A stretch of DNA of 43,600 bases from an uncultured Muribaculaceae bacterium (lineage in GTDB: Bacteria; Bacteroidota; Bacteroidia; Bacteroidales; Muribaculaceae): assembly GCA_945931475.1 (NCBI GenBank), contig CAMEPD010000011.1, forward strand, positions 1 to 43,600, in the 5' to 3' direction. Both the position numbers and the translations under genes were made by a program. How positions within the stretch are numbered: the stretch's first letter is position 1; the number at the start of each line of letters is the position of its first letter. Shown here in pieces: positions 32,932 to 40,929 of this stretch. The notes under the pieces were generated by a model that did no database searches, was not told the origin of the DNA, and saw nothing but the letters and a program-made list of their open reading frames with translations.

Positions 32932-34230
32932 TCAGTTGCCCTCCGGTTGGCTTTGGCGTATGATTTCGGCGGATTTCTGTTCGGCGCGCCGTATGCTCTC
33001 CTTGTCGTTGGGGTCGATGCCGTATTTCTCGGCAGGCGGCACAGTTACAACAGTCCCCGGACGAATATTGTTGGGGTTGGAAATCACATTTCTATTCTCT
33101 TCGTATATGTAGACCCAGAAAATGTCGCGGCCGTAATGTCGGCGTGCGATGCGCGACAGGTAGTTGCTGCCGTCGACTACCTCGGTGACAACCTGCGGGG
33201 CTGCCGGTTCGGCAACTTCAGCAGATTCGGCTTCGGGCTCGACGGTTGTGTCGGCTTCGGGAGCTTCCGACACGGTGTCGGCAGAAGCTACCGTGTCGGA
33301 AGGCATATCGGTCACCTTGACTTTGGAATCATTGCGGGGGGTAACGCTTACATTATCAGCTTCAATCCGTACATTTTTCACCTTGTTGAGATTAATCCAC
33401 GGGAAGCCGAAATACCCGACAATCAGACCTATAATCAGAGCCAGCACTGACACGAGAATCCAAACTGTAGTGTGTGAAGAACGGTTTCTGCGTTCATCGC
33501 CTTCGGACTCAGTAGGCGAAGGCATAATTATCTGCACCGGAGGCTGTGGCGGCGTAACCGGTGGCTGAGGGGGTGTAACCGGAGGCTGAGGGGGTGTTAT
33601 CGGCTGCTGTGGGGGGGTAACGGGTGGTTGAGGAGACGTTACCGGTCTTTGCGGCCGTGCGGGCGTGACGGGTGGAACGGGCGGCGGTGTCTGGCGTAAC
33701 CGCTCGGGGGTTTCGTGTACTGCCGGCTGTGTACCAGGCGATGCCGCCTTAACTGCCGGTTTCGGTTCCAGGGGCTCGGATTTCGGTTGAGGTGCCGCAG
33801 GTTCGGTCTCAGGTTGTGGCTCGGGGTCTTCGGATTCCTCATGAGGCTCGGGCGAGTCCATCTCTTCGGCTACCTCAAGTATTTCAGTCTCAGAAACTGG
33901 CGTCTCCCCTACCCGGCTGTCTACTGCAGCGCGTGAAAGCTCCTCATCGGTGATATTGTCATCGAGTTCTACAGCTTCGAAAAGAGCAAACGGTGCATTG
34001 ACATTTTCGCTGAGCGAATCAGCCGCCAAGAATGCGATTCGGTTACCGTCGGACTCCTCTATGATTTTGAAAGTGCCGATGTTTTTCAGTTTCACAGACC
34101 CTTCTTCAGCAAGTCCCTCGGCGATAGTCTGAGCGAGCGCGTGAAGAAACTCCGCCGCCGTATCGGAAGGGGTGTTACACAACTCGGCGAGTTCGGTGAT
34201 TATGTCAGGAAGTGAAATCGTTCGAGCCAT
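32932..34230 (-). CDS. HU-like domain - transmembrane helix - LysM protein
   Basis: The 432-residue protein joins parts seldom seen together. Residues 1-95 form an HU/IHF-like domain (SLPDIITELAELCNTPSDTA..., with VKLKNIGTFKI in the place of the HU core strand). An acidic region (95-150) and a Pro-rich tract with repeated PPQPPVT units (about 182-235) follow. A membrane helix spans 254-277. The outer part is acidic, then a LysM domain (about 352-399) has YLSRIARRHYG, NVISNPNNIRPG and TVVTVPP. LysM binds peptidoglycan, so the protein could connect a cytoplasmic HU-like domain to the cell wall. It follows the HU gene by 4 bases. HU-CCDC81-type bacterial proteins with wall-binding domains are known, so this is a variant of that theme. 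Confidence 0.85.
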   Translation of the reverse strand: MARTISLPDIITELAELCNTPSDTAAEFLHALAQTIAEGLAEEGSVKLKNIGTFKIIEESDGNRIAFLAADSLSENVNAPFALFEAVELDDNITDEELSRAAVDSRVGETPVSETEILEVAEEMDSPEPHEESEDPEPQPETEPAAPQPKSEPLEPKPAVKAASPGTQPAVHETPERLRQTPPPVPPVTPARPQRPVTSPQPPVTPPQQPITPPQPPVTPPQPPVTPPQPPVQIIMPSPTESEGDERRNRSSHTTVWILVSVLALIIGLIVGYFGFPWINLNKVKNVRIEADNVSVTPRNDSKVKVTDMPSDTVASADTVSEAPEADTTVEPEAESAEVAEPAAPQVVTEVVDGSNYLSRIARRHYGRDIFWVYIYEENRNVISNPNNIRPGTVVTVPPAEKYGIDPNDKESIRRAEQKSAEIIRQSQPEGN

Positions 34231-34234
34231 TGTT

Positions 34235-34510
34235 TCAATTGTTTACACGTTTATTGAGCATGGCGCTCGGTTTGAATTTCACCTCGATGCATGGCGGAAA
34301 GAGCATACGTTTTCCGGTAGCGAGATTGCGGCGAATCTCCTCATCGCGTTTTATACCCTCGAATGAACCGAATCCGGGGATTGCAACACGGTTCTGTTCG
34401 GCGCATTCCCGACGCAGAATGGCGGCAAAGCCGTCGGTGAGGCGGTTAACATCGTCGGCGCTGCATCCAAGTTTAGTCGCCATCGCGTGTATGTATGCTT
34501 TGTTGTCCAT
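34235..34510 (-). CDS. HU-family DNA-binding protein
   Basis: At 91 residues this has the usual HU size. The N-terminal helices (MDNKAYIHAMATKLGCSADDVNRLTDGFAAILRREC) are followed by the HU core VAIPGFGSFEGIKRDEEIRRNLATGKRMLFPPCIEVKFKPSAML. In canonical HU this reads GFGTF...R.GRNP.TG..., and the arm tip proline-containing loop is altered here to RRNLATGKRM. It should bind and bend DNA. It is probably co-transcribed with the HU-TM-LysM gene 4 bases downstream, and the two may form heterodimers. That is inference. Confidence 0.9.
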   Translation of the reverse strand: MDNKAYIHAMATKLGCSADDVNRLTDGFAAILRRECAEQNRVAIPGFGSFEGIKRDEEIRRNLATGKRMLFPPCIEVKFKPSAMLNKRVNN

Positions 34511-34580
34511 ATTCTGTCAAATACAGCTTATCTTGCTGATATTCCTATTATTATTTGTTTTAAAATCATGCCGGCAGCGG

Positions 34581-36200
34581 TTAGTTGAGGCCCGTCATGA
34601 TTTTGGAGGAAGCGGAGCCCCAACGGGCGATAAAGCAACCGCAGCCAAGGGCGCCGAGGTCGGCTTCAGTGCATTCGTCGACACTCATCACTAACCGGCC
34701 GCTGAGGTCGTAAACGCGTAGAGTGGCGGGTGCACCGCTACGCGTGAGCCGTCCGCTGTGATACTGTATATCGGAGCCGTCGACACACAGCGATTCGAGG
34801 GCCGTATTGGGATTATCCTTTTTGGTCTTGAAGAGATATTTGCCCAAGAATACGCCGGGTGAGTAGACGTAAATATATGCGCCGTCGGGCTCGGTCTCCG
34901 CTGCCGGTTCATCGGAGCCTTCCCCCTCGGAACCCTCTCCTTCGGCGCGTCGGGCTGCCTGAGTCGATGTTTCGTAGTACGGCTCGGAAATCATGAGTTG
35001 CCGGTAAGCGCAGGCAAGTGGAGTTTGGTCGCCAAAGGAACCACTGATAGAGTATGTGGCCTCCGGGAATTTGATAAGGACTTTTTCTGCATTATCATCG
35101 CCGACCGTGTACAGCGACATGGGGAAACCTGACGCAATCGGCGAATTCAGCAAACATTTAGTGCCTGCAATATTCACCGATTCGTTCCAGAAATTCTTAT
35201 CAAGTGGCTGGTATTCCGTATATTTATAACTTGCGAACAAACCGTCATCATCAAGATTGCCATCCGACTCCGAAGCGTTGCCAAGTTTCATCTGATTAAC
35301 CTCAAAGGCTTTAGTCGAGCTGTTTATTCGGCTCAGAGTCATAGAGATGCTACCGTCGGCGAGCACTTCGGCCACTGTGGAATTCACGCGGTTAGTTACA
35401 GTGTTGCGCTTTTCAAAAGTAACATCGCGGACGTTAAAATACGCCTTTCCGGTATTCCTCTGTTCGAAATGGAGCAGGCGGTCAACCGGCTTGGATGTGG
35501 ATGCCCGAAAATATATCTGTGAAAAACTCAGGTTATTATCCTTGAAACTGCCCTTTACACCGAATGGGGGCATAAAGTCATTCATTAGAGTCTGATTTTC
35601 GGGGAAAGCCAATATTTTAGTAGTGCGGTAAGTTGTCTCTGTAAATACGTCGTTTTCAACGGAGTATTTATAAATTGTAGCGGTGATTTGCGTTTTGTAT
35701 GAATCCGGAGTACGGTCAAATACCTCATTGACGCAGAACGGCTGATTGTCTTCATCGACCATAAAGAATGTCCGCACTACGCGCTCATTATTACCATTTG
35801 AGTCTTCGTATGCTTTTGTAACAGGTTGCAGTTCGCCGGGGAACTCGCGTGTGCTGCAGCTGACAAGCGCACCGGTGTTGGCATCCAGTTCAATAATTCT
35901 GAAGGATGTGGCGGTTTTGTATGACTCGGCCAACGACAAAATGTAGAGCCGTTCACCGTCGCGCCACATTATGTGTCCGTAATCATTAATATAGGAATTG
36001 GATACGCTCCCCTCGAACATTGTCGATACCGTCATTTCCTTTCCGCCGATAGTTACCGTTTTGTCAAATGTCGTAGGTTCGTTTGTTGCGGTAAAAAAAT
36101 CATCTGTTTTTGCAGCGTTGCCCGAAACGGCAGTGTGGAGCATCAGTAAAGCTGATGCTATGTGAATGAATGGCCGGCCGGTAATTCGCAACCTTATCAT
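34581..36200 (-). CDS. Secreted protein of unknown function with C-terminal sorting-like domain
   Basis: The 539-residue protein has a signal-like N-terminus (MIRLRITGRPFIHIASALLMLHTAVSGNA). Its central part contains many short beta segments (YINDYGHIMWRDGERLYILSLAES, SFRIIELDANTGALVSCSTREFPG) that suggest a beta-propeller-like repeat fold. A low-complexity patch (AARRAEGEGSEGEGSDEPAAETEPDG) precedes the end. The C-terminus LRVYDLSGRLVMSVDE resembles type IX sorting domains seen in the two secreted proteins at 12630-18511. I do not recognise a family. HU starts 70 bases downstream on the same strand. Confidence 0.75.
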   Translation of the reverse strand: MIRLRITGRPFIHIASALLMLHTAVSGNAAKTDDFFTATNEPTTFDKTVTIGGKEMTVSTMFEGSVSNSYINDYGHIMWRDGERLYILSLAESYKTATSFRIIELDANTGALVSCSTREFPGELQPVTKAYEDSNGNNERVVRTFFMVDEDNQPFCVNEVFDRTPDSYKTQITATIYKYSVENDVFTETTYRTTKILAFPENQTLMNDFMPPFGVKGSFKDNNLSFSQIYFRASTSKPVDRLLHFEQRNTGKAYFNVRDVTFEKRNTVTNRVNSTVAEVLADGSISMTLSRINSSTKAFEVNQMKLGNASESDGNLDDDGLFASYKYTEYQPLDKNFWNESVNIAGTKCLLNSPIASGFPMSLYTVGDDNAEKVLIKFPEATYSISGSFGDQTPLACAYRQLMISEPYYETSTQAARRAEGEGSEGEGSDEPAAETEPDGAYIYVYSPGVFLGKYLFKTKKDNPNTALESLCVDGSDIQYHSGRLTRSGAPATLRVYDLSGRLVMSVDECTEADLGALGCGCFIARWGSASSKIMTGLN

Positions 36201-36429
36201 GATTAAATGTGATTAAGTTAGTTGTTAATAAAGTTTTGGCGGGAAGTCTGAATCTCACGCCATTGGAGCGTATTGTTCCAAATAATTTGTAAAATTAAGC
36301 AAAATTCCCGACACCTCGTTTACCCCTGATATTTTATGCCTTCAATTTGCGTTAATAATTGTTAATCCATTATTTTCATCCCCTTTCCTCAATATTCTTT
36401 GTACTGTAAACCGGAGGCTTTGAAATATA

Positions 36430-36474
36430 AAACGGAGGCGTATCTGCATCTGTTGACGCGATACGCCTCCGTTT
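36430..36474. terminator. Bidirectional terminator hairpin after the amylase gene
   Basis: A 15-bp perfect stem has arms AAACGGAGGCGTATC at 36430-36444 and 36460-36474 with a 15-nt loop. On the minus strand it is followed by TTTATATTTC. It lies about 75 bases past the amylase stop. The rest of 36201-36429 holds no gene and no clear promoter for the 34581-36200 gene. Confidence 0.8.
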
Positions 36475-36516
36475 AAATTCATTTACCGGAATTTGCAAGG
36501 AAGGCTCACATTCCGG

Positions 36517-36566
36517 ATAACTATTTACTTTTCAAGGATATATAACTATTTACTTTTCAAGGATAT
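36517..36566. repeat. Exact 25-bp tandem duplication across the amylase stop codon
   Basis: Two 25-bp copies lie at 36517-36541 and 36542-36566. The right copy contains the last codons (Ile-Leu-Glu-Lys) and stop of the amylase gene, so the left copy is a duplicate of the gene's end, now downstream. Confidence 0.85.
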
Positions 36567-37977
36567 ATGTGCGGTGCGGAGCGGCCGCGCCGGTAAGGCG
36601 GCCATTCTTTACCTTGAATTCAAATCCGTAAACCTTGTCCTTGTACGTGCCGTTGGGAAGGCCTGTAGCTACATCCACTTTATTCGCGAGGTTGCCGAGG
36701 TTGATGATGGCAGCGCCCTTCTTGCCGCGGTTTACTACGAGCACCTGACCGTCTGAGCACTTCTGTATATCCTCCTTCTGGCCCTTCATGTCGGCGCGGA
36801 ATTTATTGACAGCTTTTACTTCGGGATGGAAGAATTCATCGTTACCGCGTGCGCCGAGCACATTATCGCCCCAGTAGTTCTGACGTGTGGAGTTGGCCGG
36901 ACGCGAGAAAAACAGAGGCACACCGTTCTGACGGGCGGTAAGGAACACCCAGCCGGTACGAATCTGGTCGTCTGTGAGCGATGCGCTTTCATTGGCGTTG
37001 CAGTATGTATCGTGGCTTTCGACCCATGTTGTAAGGTACTCGGGAGCTGCCTCGTGATACCAGTTCTTGAGGTCGATGCTGTCGGCGCTCTGCTTTGCAA
37101 TGGCTTCGCGAAGCACGTGTCCGTAGCTGGAAGCGGTCTGTCCCATGTAGTCGGCATACTCCTTCTCCGGAATGTTTTTGTCCTGAAGGATTTCGCCGTA
37201 GATGAAGAGTGAATCTTCCGGAAGAACCATCTTGACGCCTTTCACGGCTTTGCGGCCGGTAGCTACGTCCCAGAAGTCATTCTCCTTCACACCCGAAGCT
37301 TTGTCAACGGGGTCGGAGTGCACGCCGATGTGTTTGGCTGTGTCGTAGCGGAAACCGCGTACGCCCATATTGAGCAGTTCGTTGACGAACTGCATGTAAT
37401 ATTTCTGGAAGTCAGGATTCTCGGTGTTGACATCGGGGAGACCGCCGGTGCCTTCGAGCGTGCACTGGATGCGGTCGCTATAGTCGCGGATGGCGGCGAG
37501 GCCGTTGGAGTGGAACATCTTGTCACGGCCACCGACGGCTTTATAGAATTCGTTGCTTACCTGGTCGATATCGAATGCCGTATGGTTGGGGAGCACATCC
37601 ACAATTACACGTACATTGTACTTGGCTGCCGAGTCGAGCATCTCTTTCATCTGCTCTTTGGTACCGAGAATCTGGTTGCCGATTTTCCAGTCGGTTGGCT
37701 GATAATAGTAGTACCAGTTGCCTTCGGTCTTATCGAATATCTTCTTTGAACCGCCCTTGGGGTTGTAGCAGTGCTGAACCGGTGATGTCTGCACCATGGT
37801 ATAGCCGGCGTCGGCGATGAGCTTCATGTTTTTGGCTATTTCAGGGAAATTCCAGCTCCAGGCGTGCATTATAATGTCTTCGTTGGTGGCATCGGGATTA
37901 TGCGTCATGCGATCCTTGGCCTGGGTTGTTGATGCAGCCAGCATACACAACAAGGCTGCGGATATTAGTTTCTTCAT
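36550..37977 (-). CDS. Secreted GH13 alpha-amylase-family glycoside hydrolase
   Basis: The 475-residue enzyme has a signal peptide (MKKLISAALLCMLAASTTQA) and a (beta/alpha)8 barrel that cleaves alpha-1,4 glucans. GH13 conserved regions are all present: DVLPNH (127-132), GFRYDTAKHIG with nucleophile Asp212, FIYGEIL with acid/base Glu262, and VESHDTY with Asp323. ADAGYTMVQTSPVQ at the N-terminus is the usual first-strand motif. A short C-terminal beta-domain ends the protein. No starch-binding domain or Sus partners are nearby, so it seems to stand alone. Its promoter is canonical and carries an imperfect dyad over the start point. The two-component pair rprXY lies just upstream; a regulatory link is possible but not shown. 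Confidence 0.93.
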   Translation of the reverse strand: MKKLISAALLCMLAASTTQAKDRMTHNPDATNEDIIMHAWSWNFPEIAKNMKLIADAGYTMVQTSPVQHCYNPKGGSKKIFDKTEGNWYYYYQPTDWKIGNQILGTKEQMKEMLDSAAKYNVRVIVDVLPNHTAFDIDQVSNEFYKAVGGRDKMFHSNGLAAIRDYSDRIQCTLEGTGGLPDVNTENPDFQKYYMQFVNELLNMGVRGFRYDTAKHIGVHSDPVDKASGVKENDFWDVATGRKAVKGVKMVLPEDSLFIYGEILQDKNIPEKEYADYMGQTASSYGHVLREAIAKQSADSIDLKNWYHEAAPEYLTTWVESHDTYCNANESASLTDDQIRTGWVFLTARQNGVPLFFSRPANSTRQNYWGDNVLGARGNDEFFHPEVKAVNKFRADMKGQKEDIQKCSDGQVLVVNRGKKGAAIINLGNLANKVDVATGLPNGTYKDKVYGFEFKVKNGRLTGAAAPHRTYILEK

Positions 37978-38012
37978 GATTTGGATATTTTAGAAGTAAG
38001 TAAGTGCAATCT

Positions 38013-38050
38013 GCGGAGGCAATGCCCGGGTCTCCGGGCTTTGTCTCCGC
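38013..38050. promoter_or_regulatory. Imperfect dyad over the amylase transcription start
   Basis: Two 17-base arms with 15 matching positions (GCGGAG...GCCCGG type) surround a 4-base centre. The element begins at the edge of the -7 box and covers the predicted start point. It could be an operator or, if transcribed, an early hairpin. No T-run follows. Confidence 0.5.
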
Positions 38051-38081
38051 AAATTTACATCAATTTTTGGTGATGCACAAA
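38044..38081 (-). promoter_or_regulatory. Canonical Bacteroidetes promoter for the amylase gene
   Basis: Minus-strand -33 TTTG (plus 38078-38081), a 20-bp spacer, and -7 TAAATTTG (plus 38050-38057) match the consensus exactly. The start point is expected near 38044, about 65 nt before the ATG. A second TAAATTTG overlaps the -33 box (38078-38085). Confidence 0.82.
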
Positions 38082-38130
38082 TTTATGCATGCTTATAATT
38101 CATTTATAATCGGAAGCCGCGCGATATAAA

Positions 38131-38835
38131 TCATTCAGGAACAGCGTCCGGGGCAATGAGTTTGTAGCCTTTGCCGTGGATATTGATAATCTCGATGGTG
38201 GGATCGTCTTTCAGATGCTTGCGCAGCTTGGTGATGTAGACATCCATCGAACGGGCGTTGAAATAATTGTCGTCAATCCAGATGGTCTTGAGGGCGTAGT
38301 TGCGTTCAAGAATTTCGTTGACATGGGCGCACAGCAGTGTAAGCAGTTCCGACTCTTTGGTGGTGAGTTTCGTAACTTTATCGCCGATGATAAGTACCTG
38401 TTTCTGTGTATCGAAAGTGAATTTGCCGATTTTATACATGGTAACTTCCTTCCCCTTCTTGCCCTTTACTCGGCGAAGGATAGCTTCGATACGGAACACG
38501 AGTTCCTCCATCGAGAAGGGTTTGGTGATATAGTCGTCGGCGCCGATTTTGAAGCCTTCAAGGATGTCTTCCTTGATGGTTTTGGCGGTTAGGAAGATGA
38601 TGGGCACTTCGTAGTTCACGGCTCTGATTTCCTGAGCCAGAGTGAATCCGTCTTTTTTAGGCATCATCACGTCGAGGACACATATATCGTATTTACCTTT
38701 GAGGAAAGCTTTGTATCCGGCTTCGCCGTCGGCATACAGGTCGGTATTGAATCCTTTGGCCTGAAGATATTCCCTCAGAAGCATTCCAAGATTTTCATCA
38801 TCCTCACAAAGGAGAATTCTCATACGGTCATCCAT
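38131..38835 (-). CDS. rprY: OmpR-family response regulator, RprY-like
   Basis: The 234-residue regulator has a receiver domain (about 6-120) with the acidic pair EDD (11-13), phosphorylation site Asp55 in CVLDVMMP, Thr in IFLTAKT and the Lys after it. A winged-helix DNA-binding domain of the OmpR/PhoB type spans about 132-230, with TKLTTKESELLTLLCAHVNEILER and SMDVYITKLRKHLKDDPTIEIINIHGKGYKL. Length and order next to the kinase match RprY of Bacteroides fragilis. The second Met (38821-38823, MRILLCEDD) is an equally good start. It follows rprX by 98 bases. Confidence 0.9.
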   Translation of the reverse strand: MDDRMRILLCEDDENLGMLLREYLQAKGFNTDLYADGEAGYKAFLKGKYDICVLDVMMPKKDGFTLAQEIRAVNYEVPIIFLTAKTIKEDILEGFKIGADDYITKPFSMEELVFRIEAILRRVKGKKGKEVTMYKIGKFTFDTQKQVLIIGDKVTKLTTKESELLTLLCAHVNEILERNYALKTIWIDDNYFNARSMDVYITKLRKHLKDDPTIEIINIHGKGYKLIAPDAVPE

Positions 38836-38906
38836 AGTTGTTAGTTATTTGTATATTGTTATAATTCTTAAATTATATGAATTGTTCACACCGGTTTAAC
38901 ATTTTG

Positions 38907-38931
38907 ACGGCATTTTTGGTTAAAAAGCCGT
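38907..38931. other. Hairpin in the rprX-rprY gap
   Basis: ACGGC/GCCGT arms plus an inner TTTTT/AAAAA stem lie two bases after the rprX stop. It may protect the rprX 3' end or reduce transcription into rprY. On the minus strand no T-run follows the stem. Confidence 0.45.
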
Positions 38932-38933
38932 TT

Positions 38934-40577
38934 TTACCGCCTTTCATTGCCGGTGCCGGACGCTCCATCTGTATCATTGTAGCGGCTGTCGGTGTCGGAT
39001 GTGTCGGTTTCACCGGATTCGGTGTTGTCGAACTCATCCTCATCGTCCGACAGCAATGGCAGAGTAATGGAGAATCTGGTGCCACGGCCCGGTTCACTCT
39101 CTACTTTGATGGTACCCCCCATTAGAGTGGTCATTTTGTTTACGTATGCCAGCCCGAGGCCGAAACCTTTCACATCGTGGCGGTTTCCTGTCGACACGCG
39201 GTAGAATTTCTCGAAGATTTTCTTCTGGTCTTCGCGCTTTATGCCTATGCCGTTGTCGGCTATGTCGATCTGAAGGTGACCGGCGGGATGATTGCTCGTG
39301 GATATGGTGATATTGAGCGGTTCATCCTCCTTGCGGTATTTCACGGCGTTGTCGAGCAGGTTGAATATCACATTGGTGAAGTGCATCTCGTCGACATTCA
39401 CTATGGCATTAGCGGCGTCGATGTCGGTTTTCAGATGGCCGCCGTATTTCTCCACTTTCAGACGGAATGTGTTGGCTACATTGTTTATTAATGTGTTGGC
39501 ATCGACATCCTGAAGTCTCAGCGTGGCTTTCTTCTTCTCGAACATCGACATCTGAAGCACTTTCTCAACCTGGAAACGCAGACGCTTGGTTTCGTCGTTG
39601 ATTACCCCCGAGATGTGCTGCATCATCGCCGGCGACTTGCGCACCGACGGGTCGTTGAGCATCTGGGCTGCGAGCGAAATCGTGGAAATAGGGGTCTTGA
39701 ACTCGTGTGTCATGTTATTGATGAAGTCGTTCTTCATCTCGGTAAGTTTCTTCTGACGGAACGACAACACGATGGTGTATATGAACACTATTACCAGGAT
39801 AAACGTGAACACGAAAGACGGTATCAGGAATTTCACCGACGATAGGATATATTTGGTCTTCGAGGGGAAATATACCTTGAGGTAATTCTTACTCTGCTGC
39901 GGGTCGTTGCGGAAGAGCGACTGCACAAACATCGAATTGTCGAGATTGCTGGCGTCGACGTTGGCGAAGCCGGGGGTCTGATAGAATGCATGACCGTTGC
40001 GGTTCACCACGGCGAACTCGAATGGGAGTTCCAGGCCATTGTTCTCCAGCTCTTTGCTGAGGTATTGGCGTACGGCCGTCGAATCGGCACGTTCCTGAAT
40101 TGGACGGTCGGCGGCCTTGTTCATGATGTTGATAATCACATCGTCGATTACACCCTTTTGGTACAGATACTGGTCGTTGAGGTTCTCCCTCATGTTATTG
40201 TAGCTCGAGGCCACAGCGCCGTCCTGGTCGCGCTGCAGATTGTAGATTTTATCGGGATCGGCCCGGACTGTCACATTGCCCACCAGTCCGCTGTGGGTGG
40301 TAAAGGTATAACGCATACCTCCTAAGCGGGGAGTCCCGCCGTATTGTGAGTATATGGAAGCAGATTCTACTTTGGCTACATCCTCTTCGAGGTAGTATTT
40401 GGTTTCATCCTGTTCGAGCAGCGACGACACCGCATATAATGAGCGGCGCACACCTTCGGCAAACTGATCATCACGCATCCGTATCATGCTCTCCATATAC
40501 ATAATCTGTATATACAGAAGGCAGAGCAGGGTTAGCGCCATCAGTACAGCAAGAAGCCAGATTGTTGATTTTTTCAT
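38934..40577 (-). CDS. rprX: Membrane sensor histidine kinase, RprX-like
   Basis: The 547-residue kinase has two membrane helices (about 6-28 and 248-272) enclosing a periplasmic sensor region of about 220 residues. The HisKA domain carries the phospho-acceptor His291 in NNMTHEFKTPISTI. The HATPase domain follows with the N box VIFNLLDNAVKYR, G1 box IADNGIGI, F box KKIFEKFYRV and G2 box GFGLGLAYV. The C-terminus is acidic and Ser/Thr/Asp-rich. Size and arrangement fit RprX of Bacteroides. It should phosphorylate the regulator encoded just downstream. Confidence 0.92.
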   Translation of the reverse strand: MKKSTIWLLAVLMALTLLCLLYIQIMYMESMIRMRDDQFAEGVRRSLYAVSSLLEQDETKYYLEEDVAKVESASIYSQYGGTPRLGGMRYTFTTHSGLVGNVTVRADPDKIYNLQRDQDGAVASSYNNMRENLNDQYLYQKGVIDDVIINIMNKAADRPIQERADSTAVRQYLSKELENNGLELPFEFAVVNRNGHAFYQTPGFANVDASNLDNSMFVQSLFRNDPQQSKNYLKVYFPSKTKYILSSVKFLIPSFVFTFILVIVFIYTIVLSFRQKKLTEMKNDFINNMTHEFKTPISTISLAAQMLNDPSVRKSPAMMQHISGVINDETKRLRFQVEKVLQMSMFEKKKATLRLQDVDANTLINNVANTFRLKVEKYGGHLKTDIDAANAIVNVDEMHFTNVIFNLLDNAVKYRKEDEPLNITISTSNHPAGHLQIDIADNGIGIKREDQKKIFEKFYRVSTGNRHDVKGFGLGLAYVNKMTTLMGGTIKVESEPGRGTRFSITLPLLSDDEDEFDNTESGETDTSDTDSRYNDTDGASGTGNERR

Positions 40578-40888
40578 TCTATTTCCGGAATTTCGAGAGA
40601 GGGATCAATTAGTTTCAGAGCAATTCGAACGCTCCTGTTTTAATTATTATTAACAATTTTTCTGCAAAGATGTTTAATCACTTGCACTTTTTTGATGGAG
40701 TAAAGACAAACTCTTCGGCTCAAAATTAACATTTCAGCTCGAAATTAACAAATAAAATCCGAACTTTTTATATTTTGGTTGCATTTTGACAGTAATATGC
40801 CGAATCATTCAATGTCGCTCCGATTGCCCGCTTGCAATATGTTTCATCGGGAGGCGGTAAATATATCCCCTACCCCGGCATTTTATAA
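40578..40888. other. Divergent intergenic region between rprX and the chromate-transporter genes
   Basis: These bases hold no gene. A CATCTTTG (minus strand, 40665-40672) is one base off the -7 consensus and might serve rprX. GCTCAAAATTAACA and GCTCGAAATTAACA at about 40720-40750 form a near-exact direct pair. No RNA gene is recognised. Confidence 0.5.
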
Positions 40889-40920
40889 TTTGTTTATAGT
40901 GGATGAATGACGTAAATTTG
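40889..40920 (+). promoter_or_regulatory. Canonical promoter for the chromate-transporter operon
   Basis: -33 TTTG (40889-40892), a 20-bp spacer and -7 TAAATTTG (40913-40920) match the consensus exactly. The start point would be at about 40925-40928, so the ATG at 40930 follows almost at once. An in-frame ATG at 40903 lies inside the promoter and is therefore unlikely to be used. Confidence 0.75.
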
Positions 40921-40929
40921 TACCCTGAA

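Noticed and set aside
38131-40577. A regulatory role of the RprXY-like pair over the amylase gene
   Set aside because: Only adjacency supports it; no binding site for the regulator can be recognised by eye.
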